A stretch of DNA of 8,594 nt from JBJSXF01 sp046086225 (lineage in GTDB: Bacteria; Actinomycetota; Acidimicrobiia; IMCC26256; PALSA-610): contig JBJSXF010000116.1 in assembly GCA_046086225.1 (NCBI GenBank), forward strand, positions 1 to 8,594, read 5' to 3'. A program made the position numbers and the translations under genes. The first letter of the stretch is position 1. Each line of letters opens with the position of its first letter. The notes under the pieces were generated by a model. It was not told the DNA's origin. It saw only the letters and a list, made by a program, of their open reading frames with translations, and made no database searches. This document shows positions 1 through 6,188 of the stretch, in pieces.

Positions 1-83
1 GCATCCTGGGCGTGGCGAAGACCCGCCCGCGGCCGATGCGGCTGGTCACTACCAGTCCCCTACGGCCCAGGCTGGAGGCGGGG

Positions 84-194
84 TGTGGAACCTCCCCCGG
101 TTATCGCTTGGAGCCTCCCCCACTCGGATCTCACAGGCCACCACCCCAGCAGGCCGCCAGGAAGTGCGAACACCCCACCAAGGCGTGTTCACAC
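84..194 (+). repeat. 111-bp structured repeat, copy 1
   Basis: This block aligns without gaps to 8232-8342 in the same orientation, with 92 of 111 bases identical by hand count (about 83%). The ends are best conserved: the first 19 bases are identical, and so is the core ACCCCACCAAGG-type loop near the 3' end. The 5' part holds two related words, GGAACCTCCCCC and GGAGCCTCCCCC, about 23 bases apart. The 3' part (164-194) is a hairpin with 10-base arms (GTGCGAACAC / GTGTTCACAC, one mismatch) and an 11-base loop. The 19 differences fall at codon positions 9/4/6 in the only frame open through both copies, so it does not behave as coding DNA. It could be a dispersed intergenic element (REP- or MITE-like), a structured RNA or a protein-binding site. 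I do not recognise a named family. Confidence 0.85.
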
Positions 195-214
195 GAACAC
201 GGGTTCTGTGTTCG
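164..214 (+). other. Four alternating GAACAC/GTGTTC half-sites (competing hairpins)
   Basis: GAACAC occurs at 168-173 and 195-200, and GTGTTC at 185-190 and 208-213, in strict alternation. Neighbouring words can pair in three mutually exclusive ways: 164-173 with 185-194; 185-190 with 195-200 (ACAC loop); and 194-200 with 208-214 (perfect 7-bp stem, 7-base loop). The last two lie wholly or partly beyond the end of the repeat and are absent from the other copy. The arrangement could be an RNA switch-like structure, a multi-dyad protein site, or leftover repeat arms. No T-run follows, so it is not a standard intrinsic terminator. Confidence 0.6.
194..207. promoter_or_regulatory. Possible LexA/SOS box
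   Basis: The bases read CGAACACGGGTTCT, which contains GAAC-N4-GTTC at 195-206. That is the invariant core of the Gram-positive and actinobacterial LexA box (CGAAC-N4-GTTCG type). The outer right base departs from consensus, and the site is embedded in a set of hairpin half-sites, which gives an alternative explanation. No gene start is nearby in the window: the oxidoreductase ends beside it rather than starting there. Only a gene lying off the left edge could plausibly be controlled from here. Confidence 0.2.
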
Positions 215-266
215 CAGTTCGGCTCACGCGCGGCAGTTCGGGCGCTTGAGGACGGGTTGCGGGGGG

Positions 267-1310
267 TCAGGTACCGAGGCCGAATGCCGTGACGAGCGCC
301 TCGGCGGCTGCGGTACCCGACAACGCCGCCCCCTCGACCTTCGCCCCGCCGAAGGCGTCGCCCGCGATTGCGAACGGTGGGAGACCGTCGAGCACGAGGG
401 TGCGATGGGGATGCCCGACGGAGGGACGCGCGTACCGCCACCGTTGCACCTGAACGAGTCCCGCCACCGGCGGCGATTCCAACTTGGCCGCAGTCAGGAG
501 TTCAGCGGCGATTTCCGCATCGTCGGCCGTCCAGCGCGCACCGCTGTACGCGGCGGCCGCGTGGATCGTGACGGCAGGCACCGCCGAGATCCCCTTCACC
601 CGGTTGTCGGCGACCCAATCAACCGAACCGTCCTGCGGGTCGACGGCACCGGGCGCCGGTAGCCCCGACGGCCCGTCGAGCACCGCCATCACCGCCAGAC
701 ACCGGTCGTAGGCGATCACCCCGAGCGCGTCGGCATCGCCGTCAGCGAGGCGAACGCCACCGGCCTCGAGCAGCGCCAGGCTCTGCGGAACCGGCGCAGT
801 GGCCACCACCGCCTCGGCCCCGAACTCGGAGCCGTCGGCGAGAAGCACCCGCCACCCGTGCGCTTCGACCCCGAGCGCAGCGACCTGCACACCCGTTCGC
901 ACGTCGAGACCCACGGCGAGCGCCCGGGCCACGGCGTTCATCGACACCGCACCGCGGTACCGGTCGTGACCACCACCGGCGTGCACACCGTCCGGTCCGA
1001 TGCGCCCCCGGAACCAGGGCACGACCACCCCGTCGTCGGCCAGCCCCCTGATCCGCTCGGCGAACTCGTCGGTGTGAGCGGTCACGAACTGGGCCCCGTG
1101 GTCGAACACGGCATCACCGATCCGCCGCGTCGCCATGCGGCCACCGACGCCGCGACCCTTGTCGAGCACCAACACGTCGCAGGCCGACACCAGTCGTCGC
1201 GCCGCAGTCAGCCCGGCCATGCCCGCCCCGATGACGACGACGCGGGGCCGCCGACGCGACCGCAGCCCGCCCCTCACCGACTCTGCACCGTCACGCCGAT
1301 CTCCGACCAC
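267..1310 (-). CDS. Renalase-like FAD/NAD(P)-dependent oxidoreductase
   Basis: Predicted 347-residue cytoplasmic flavoprotein. A Rossmann dinucleotide-binding motif sits near the N-terminus (VVVIGAGMAGLTAARRL, residues 24-40), followed by an acidic residue ending the second strand and a glycine-rich arginine turn (VLVLDKGRGVGGRMATRR, 46-63). The next stretch, FDHGAQFVTA (69-78), is characteristic of renalase-like and related amine-oxidase-superfamily proteins. A second FAD-contact motif, AIAGDAFGG (314-322), lies near the C-terminus, and the length is normal for the family. The substrate cannot be read from the sequence. The start used is a GTG at 1310-1308 without a strong ribosome-binding site. 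An in-frame GTG at 1277 (residue 12) is an equally plausible start, since homology should begin only around residue 22. It lies 144 bp downstream of the RHS gene on the same strand behind a strong hairpin, so it may be a separate transcription unit. Confidence 0.87.
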   Translation of the reverse strand: MVGDRRDGAESVRGGLRSRRRPRVVVIGAGMAGLTAARRLVSACDVLVLDKGRGVGGRMATRRIGDAVFDHGAQFVTAHTDEFAERIRGLADDGVVVPWFRGRIGPDGVHAGGGHDRYRGAVSMNAVARALAVGLDVRTGVQVAALGVEAHGWRVLLADGSEFGAEAVVATAPVPQSLALLEAGGVRLADGDADALGVIAYDRCLAVMAVLDGPSGLPAPGAVDPQDGSVDWVADNRVKGISAVPAVTIHAAAAYSGARWTADDAEIAAELLTAAKLESPPVAGLVQVQRWRYARPSVGHPHRTLVLDGLPPFAIAGDAFGGAKVEGAALSGTAAAEALVTAFGLGT

Positions 1311-1378
1311 GGTCAGAGAATCTCACGCCGGTCTCCGGTTCCGTCGAGTCGGGTCGCTTCTCCGGGTCCCGCCGCAAC

Positions 1379-1408
1379 CGGGCCCTCCCCGAGTCCGGGG
1401 AAGGCCCG
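1379..1408 (-). terminator. GC-rich hairpin after the RHS gene
   Basis: An 11-base outer/inner stem, GGGCC-x-TCCCC against GGGGA-x-GGCCC, is interrupted by one C/A mismatch and extended by an outer C-G pair. The loop is six bases. It lies 47 bases past the RHS stop codon on the minus strand and 68 bases before the oxidoreductase start. No U-tract follows on either strand, so it is not a textbook intrinsic terminator. In high-GC actinobacteria, U-less hairpins between genes often take that role, and it could also protect the RHS mRNA 3' end. Structure is seen directly; function is inferred. Confidence 0.45.
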
Positions 1409-1454
1409 AGTGTCGCTCCGGAACCCCCCGACGGAACACGGGCGGCGGTGCGGG

Positions 1455-4400
1455 CTACCCGGCGAAAGCGTCCTGCAGGAGCAGTCGCGGCGCGGAAGCG
1501 GCATCAGGAGTGCCTTCACCGGAGGTGCCGGGATCCGGCTTCGGCGCGTAGTACCCGCCCGACCCGATCCCCATGTTGACGAGGAACTTCGTTCCCCCGA
1601 TGCCCAGCTCGAGTCCCAGGGTCTGCTTCAGGCTGAGGCCCACATTCGCCAGCGCCGATTCGAGGCCGTTCAGTTGACTGCCGATCTCTGCAGCCAGATT
1701 GCCGGCTTGCGCGACTGCCGCCTTCGCCGGGTTGATCTCCGCTAGATCACCGCCCGCGAACGCTTCGCTGAGCTTGTCCAGCGCCGCATCCTTGGCACTC
1801 CACGCGTCGCCGGCCGCAGCGCTCACGACGTCGATCTTGGAATTGATCGCGGCGATCTTTGCCTGCATCACCACACTCTTGATGCTGCCCTTGATGCCAC
1901 CGAACGCGGCACCCACGGCCATCTTGATGCCCGCCGCTTCCCAGTTGAAGGGGGACACGAATCCGTCGTCGATCGCATGCTCTACCACTGCGCCCGCAAG
2001 TGTTCCGACGGCTCCGGCAAACATTCCCTTGATGATCATTGCGGCCAGTGGCGCGCCCACACCCTTGGTGAGCGCGGTGATCGAGGCCGCGACGATCATC
2101 CCGACCGCCATCCCGATCACCTTGCCCAGAGAAAACTCCCCGGTGGGGTCGCTGTAGTTGATGGGATCGCCGATCGCGTACTCGTAGGTATTGAGCGACC
2201 CTCCATTGATCGGGTCGGGCTGAAGGAACCGTCCCGCCACCGGGGCGTACAGGCGAGCACCGATCTGATAGGCGTCGTCCGAACTCGGGAGGCGCACGGA
2301 CCCGGACCAACTCGAGGTCATCGCGAGAGCCAGGTCCGCGGAATTCGTGATCGCTCGGTCGTCGATCGGCGAGATCTGCTCACCCCAGGGGTCGTACACG
2401 GTCGTGGCAACGGGAGCTGCGTTGCCCGTCGTCTGCCAGGCGACGCTGCCCTGAAGATCGGGGTACTGCCACCTCGTGGGAGTACCCGTCGCGTCGAGGG
2501 CGACGATGACCCCTCCGGAGAGACCGAACACCTGGGCTTCGATGCGGCCGTCCGCATCCAGGAGCAGGCTCCCCGAGCGGCGCAGGGTCACCACGGAGCC
2601 CCCGTTCCCCAGGAGGCTGATGGAGCCATCGCCCCCGAACGCCACCGTTCCGTTCGGGCCCACGGCGGAAACGAGATTGCCGGCGGAGTCGTAGGAGAAA
2701 GCCGATTGCCCGAAGGTCAGCGTTCGACCGGCCGCGTCATAGGTCGGGGTGCTGGTGACTCCCGGCTTCGTGGAGGCGACGAGCTGATCGTCCGGACCGT
2801 ATTCGTAGGACCAGGTCGCAGTTCTGCCATCGGCGGCTACGACCTTCTCCGTCTGGCGGTTGCCGTTGGCTCCGGAGGGCCCGGAGAAGTCCAACGTCGT
2901 CGACCGCTTCGAGACCGGAATGGACCCCGTCACCTCGGAACGCACCAGACGGTGGTCCAGGTTGTAGGTGTAGCGGAACTCGCCGAATCCGTCGGGGCCG
3001 AACAAGGTCCGACCCAGCACGGCTCCGTGATCGGAGAGGGTCCGAACTTCACGGGTCCGGGTCCCGCCGGAGAACCCGGTGTATTCGAGTTCGTCGACGA
3101 TGTTGTTCCGGTTGATCCTCCGGGATGCTCGAGTGCCATTGGCGAACTCGGACGAGGTCAGTACCCCTCGATTGTTGTACGTGTTCGTTTCCAAGACCCG
3201 GCCGTCGACCGCCATCGACGTTTGCTCACCCAACGAGTTGTAGGTGTACGTCGTCGTCCGACTCTCCCCGCCGGACGTGACTTCGCGCAACGAGGTCACA
3301 TTGTTCGTCTGCGGATCACGCCCCACCGTGGTCGTCGTTCCCCACGAGTCGATCGTCTGGAAGAGGAATCCGGTGATCGAGATCGATGTGGTCGTCGTGC
3401 GGGCAACGCCCTGCGAGATCACCGTCCCCGAGGTGATCAGGGGATTGCCGCCGACCATCTCGACCCGGCTGCGCCCGTAGTCGGCACCGGGACCGGTGAC
3501 CAGACCCTCTTCGGCCTGGCCCGCTTCTCCGTAAGTGATGCAGGTTTGCGTACCGGCTCCACCGGCCTTCACCGTCTGGCCCGCATCGTTGTACACGAGG
3601 GAACTCGTCGCGGCACCGGCGCGGGTCGTCGACTTCAGGAGACCGCCCTGGTTCGCGGAACCCGAACAGCCCGGCGCCGACTCCGTCCCACCGTAGAACT
3701 CGTCGTAGGTGGTTTGGCCCGCCGGATTGGTCACACTGATGCGTTGCCCGTGACCACTCCCCGTGCCGGTGTACGGCGCCCATCCGTACGCGACCGTGGT
3801 TCCCTGCCTCGAGATCTGGCCGATCACTTTCTCGCCGACCTGATGGTCGTAGTCGTAGGACGTCCTGAACCCGGACCGCGGCCGACCCGAACCCGTTTGG
3901 TCGAGACTCTCGGTCTCGGTCGTCAGGTGCAACTCGGGGCGGAGATCCTCCGAAGAGATCGGCACCGCGGCCCGGTGATCCCGCGAGACGAGGAGGTCGA
4001 AGCTGGCGAACCCGGCCGGAGTCGAGGTGAACGTCACTCGGAGGTCCACCACGTCGCCGCGCCGCAACTGCAGCTCGCAACCGACGCCGTCGCAGGACCG
4101 ACCGTCGGCCCACAGTCTCACCGGCGCGGTGGCCGTGAATCGGTAGTGTCCCCCCCGCTCGGAGGTGTACGCGCCCGACATTCGTGCGCTCCAACGGCCG
4201 CCGTTTCCGGACGGGTTCGAGCGCCACGTGAGGCGCATCGACGGCGGGACCCTCCCGTCGATCAACGGACCGACCGATCGTTCGGTCGGTACGCCCGACA
4301 CGGACGAACCGTCGTAGCCGAACAGCACCATTCCGCGGAGAGGGGTTCCCTCGGTCGCGAGCGGCAGGCCGGCGACACGCTCCGTGTCGTATCGCGTGAC

Positions 4401-6188
4401 CGATACCGGCGCACCCGATCCCGGCTTCATCGGAAATCGGGAAGGTCCGATCTCACGGATGGGTTGCCCCTGATCGTCGAACTCGACCTTCATGCGGGTG
4501 TCGTCGCACGTGTTTCGGGTTTCGGTCACGTTGTCGTTCGCATCGAAGTCGAAGATCATCCGGCAACCGTTCGGACCCTTCTCCGCCAGACGGTCCATCG
4601 TTGCGAGGTCCGCCGTGGACTCGAGGAGCCCGCGGGCGAGGCCGTCCTGGGTGACCCGAGTCACCATGCGACCTTCGTCGGGCCGGTATTCGAACCTACG
4701 GATGCTGCGACTCTCCTGGGCCGGAGTCTGCGTCGGGCCCGTCACCAATCCCGCGGGAGCAGTGATGGTGCGCACTCGACCTCTCGGGTCGTACGTGACC
4801 TGGGTGAGGGCTCGGACGTCCTGCGGTCCGAGGCCCTCGACGAATCCCGACGCGACGGCCGCCGCCGCCAGGGGCTGGCGCGCCGCCGCGATCCGACCCG
4901 CTCGGTCCCAGGCCAGATCGGTGACCTCGGCGTGCTGGTCCTGATCCGCTCTCCCGGTGATGCGGCCGATCTGCACGGAATCGCCGACGCCGTCTACATA
5001 GGCCAACTCGGTGACGTGTCCCGCCCAGTCGGTAACCCGACACAGCATCCCGATCGGCGCGCTCACGAAACCGGCAGCCGGGGGCGAGCAACCCCCGGGT
5101 CCGGCATAGGTGAACACGATCGAACGTTGACTCACCGGGTCATCCAGCGACATCAGTCGATGACCCGACCACGAGGACTGCAGCGACGGCGACCCGTCGA
5201 CCCACGAACGCGACGGTTCCAATTGCACGGGCGTCTGCGGCAACGGTGCCGCACCGGCGGTCGGGAAGGTGGTGACCGACTGGTTGGCGTCGATCGCGGT
5301 GTAGGTGCCGTCGTCGTTGACGTACAGATCGGTTTCGACTCCGCCGGGCCAGGAGTCGTGGGCGCCCAGGAGGGGAACGAAGACCCCGCCGTTCGACAGC
5401 TCGAAGGTCACGGACTGCCCGTCGGATTGCGCGAGCACCGCCTGACGCCCACGACCCGAAACCGTCAGAGAGGTCCACGGCGAGGTCGCACCGGAGGCGT
5501 TCAGGGACCACCCGGCCGGAAGGCCCGCCTGGGTGGGATTGCTCGGCCGGTGCATCAGTGAGAAGCCCGCGGTTCCGCTGAGCGTGGTCACCCCCGCCGA
5601 CGTCCAGTTGACGACGGGTTCCCCGGTCACGAGCGCGGCACCGACGCCCGCGAAGTCGTGTACTTGCTGAGTGCCGACCCGCTGCGTATCCACCGTCAGA
5701 GGGCTGGGCTGGTGCACCACTCGTTCGGGACGAGCGGCCTCCACCACACTCACCAGGTAGGTGACCCGGTCGACGAGGACCCCACGCGGTACCGGCCAGC
5801 GGGCCACCCCGCCGTGCTCCCGAATGACCGCGGATTCACTGAGAATGCGGCGATCGGCCACATCGAGTATCCGAAACCGCACCGCCCCACCGCGGGCATC
5901 CACTTCCAGAATCGGCTCGGTCGACGTGGACACCGACGTGGCGTCCAACGCGACGACTACATCTTCGAGCGGAGCCGTGCGCGGCCCGGTGGCGTCGGCG
6001 GACGCCAGCGCCGGCAGATCCCGTGCGTCCCACGCGGCAAGCGGTTGCGGAGCGGACGCCGAGCCGAGCGAGGTTGCGGCAGTCGCCGAGGGAACGCCCA
6101 CGACGTGCTGTGCCAGCAATGCGCTCGTCAGAGCGGCGACGGTGGCTACGAAAAGACGCGACCGCCTCCTCGTTCGGTCGGAGATCAC
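1455..6188 (-). CDS. Secreted RHS/YD-repeat protein with PA14-like domain
   Basis: Large exported protein of 1577 residues. The start chosen is GTG at 6188, which overlaps the upstream stop as GTGA; a longer frame reaching 6284 would begin inside the lipoprotein gene and would bury the signal peptide. Residues 1-38 form a signal peptide: an arginine-rich start (RTRRRSR), a hydrophobic stretch (LFVATVAALTSALLA) and a SATAA cleavage region. A beta-rich region with wall-protein character follows, then YD-type repeats (for example YDPRGRVRTI, FDANDNVTET, YNSLGEQTSM, YDAAGRTLTF, YDSAGNLVSA). A PA14-like carbohydrate-binding-type insert lies at about 645-745 (GHYRFTATAPVRLWADGRSC). The RHS core ends with ARLYAPVAGRFLQPDP, then GDPINYSDPTGEF; the two aspartates, about D1325 and D1347, are 22 residues apart as in self-cleaving RHS/TcC proteins. 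The remaining 227 residues hold glycine/alanine-rich hydrophobic helices (about 1357-1402), amphipathic helices and a Pro/Gly tail, with no toxin motif I recognise. RHS shells commonly encapsulate a C-terminal toxin; here the cargo's role is unknown. Confidence 0.92.
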   Translation of the reverse strand: MISDRTRRRSRLFVATVAALTSALLAQHVVGVPSATAATSLGSASAPQPLAAWDARDLPALASADATGPRTAPLEDVVVALDATSVSTSTEPILEVDARGGAVRFRILDVADRRILSESAVIREHGGVARWPVPRGVLVDRVTYLVSVVEAARPERVVHQPSPLTVDTQRVGTQQVHDFAGVGAALVTGEPVVNWTSAGVTTLSGTAGFSLMHRPSNPTQAGLPAGWSLNASGATSPWTSLTVSGRGRQAVLAQSDGQSVTFELSNGGVFVPLLGAHDSWPGGVETDLYVNDDGTYTAIDANQSVTTFPTAGAAPLPQTPVQLEPSRSWVDGSPSLQSSWSGHRLMSLDDPVSQRSIVFTYAGPGGCSPPAAGFVSAPIGMLCRVTDWAGHVTELAYVDGVGDSVQIGRITGRADQDQHAEVTDLAWDRAGRIAAARQPLAAAAVASGFVEGLGPQDVRALTQVTYDPRGRVRTITAPAGLVTGPTQTPAQESRSIRRFEYRPDEGRMVTRVTQDGLARGLLESTADLATMDRLAEKGPNGCRMIFDFDANDNVTETRNTCDDTRMKVEFDDQGQPIREIGPSRFPMKPGSGAPVSVTRYDTERVAGLPLATEGTPLRGMVLFGYDGSSVSGVPTERSVGPLIDGRVPPSMRLTWRSNPSGNGGRWSARMSGAYTSERGGHYRFTATAPVRLWADGRSCDGVGCELQLRRGDVVDLRVTFTSTPAGFASFDLLVSRDHRAAVPISSEDLRPELHLTTETESLDQTGSGRPRSGFRTSYDYDHQVGEKVIGQISRQGTTVAYGWAPYTGTGSGHGQRISVTNPAGQTTYDEFYGGTESAPGCSGSANQGGLLKSTTRAGAATSSLVYNDAGQTVKAGGAGTQTCITYGEAGQAEEGLVTGPGADYGRSRVEMVGGNPLITSGTVISQGVARTTTTSISITGFLFQTIDSWGTTTTVGRDPQTNNVTSLREVTSGGESRTTTYTYNSLGEQTSMAVDGRVLETNTYNNRGVLTSSEFANGTRASRRINRNNIVDELEYTGFSGGTRTREVRTLSDHGAVLGRTLFGPDGFGEFRYTYNLDHRLVRSEVTGSIPVSKRSTTLDFSGPSGANGNRQTEKVVAADGRTATWSYEYGPDDQLVASTKPGVTSTPTYDAAGRTLTFGQSAFSYDSAGNLVSAVGPNGTVAFGGDGSISLLGNGGSVVTLRRSGSLLLDADGRIEAQVFGLSGGVIVALDATGTPTRWQYPDLQGSVAWQTTGNAAPVATTVYDPWGEQISPIDDRAITNSADLALAMTSSWSGSVRLPSSDDAYQIGARLYAPVAGRFLQPDPINGGSLNTYEYAIGDPINYSDPTGEFSLGKVIGMAVGMIVAASITALTKGVGAPLAAMIIKGMFAGAVGTLAGAVVEHAIDDGFVSPFNWEAAGIKMAVGAAFGGIKGSIKSVVMQAKIAAINSKIDVVSAAAGDAWSAKDAALDKLSEAFAGGDLAEINPAKAAVAQAGNLAAEIGSQLNGLESALANVGLSLKQTLGLELGIGGTKFLVNMGIGSGGYYAPKPDPGTSGEGTPDAASAPRLLLQDAFAG
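4150..4156 (-). other. Seven-base C tract inside the RHS gene
   Basis: The plus strand has seven consecutive C, read as G7 in the coding strand, at about residues 678-680, inside the PA14-like domain (ERGGHY). A slip of one base would end the protein before the RHS core. It may simply reflect Gly codons in a GC-rich genome. Confidence 0.6.
6185..6188 (-). other. GTGA stop/start overlap coupling lipoprotein and RHS genes
   Basis: On the minus strand the lipoprotein frame ends ...GAG GAC CGG TGA, and the GTG of the RHS gene starts one base before that TGA, giving a four-base GTGA overlap. A GAGGA ribosome-binding-like word lies at 6192-6196, only three bases before the GTG, which is short spacing for independent initiation. 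This favours termination-reinitiation, so the RHS protein should be made in step with the lipoprotein. It also decides the RHS start, because the signal peptide follows directly. Confidence 0.85.

Larger units (their letters stand above)
1..266. other. Left-edge region without a convincing gene
   Basis: No reading frame here looks like a protein. The open frames run through a repeat element that is also found at 8232-8342 and show no third-position substitution bias. A short hairpin lies at 40-57 (CTGGT / ACCAG arms with a CACT loop). On the minus strand a GTG at 49-47, preceded by an AGGGGA-like stretch, could start a gene running off the left edge, but only 16 codons are visible, which is too few to support a call. 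The rest of the region is covered by the repeat at 84-194 and the half-sites up to 214. A run of six G at 261-266 abuts the 3' end of the oxidoreductase gene. Confidence 0.5.

Noticed and set aside
2..49. Start of a minus-strand gene at GTG 49 running off the left edge
   Set aside because: Only 16 codons are visible, with a modest AGGGGA-like site; not enough to call.
84..194. CRISPR repeat or array
   Set aside because: Only two distant copies exist, without regularly spaced short repeats.
12..662. A 216-codon plus-strand frame over the left edge
   Set aside because: It runs through the non-coding repeat and then antisense to the oxidoreductase, with no recognisable protein features.
1313..1519. 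A 68-codon minus-strand frame after the RHS gene, considered as an immunity gene
   Set aside because: It overlaps the end of the RHS gene, spans the hairpin at 1379-1408, and its Arg/Pro/Gly-rich composition looks like chance.
1977..5561. A plus-strand open frame of 1194 codons antisense to the RHS gene
   Set aside because: It is rich in Arg, Gly, Val and Asp without domains, as expected for an antisense frame of a GC-rich gene. The minus-strand frame has a signal peptide, YD repeats and the RHS core.
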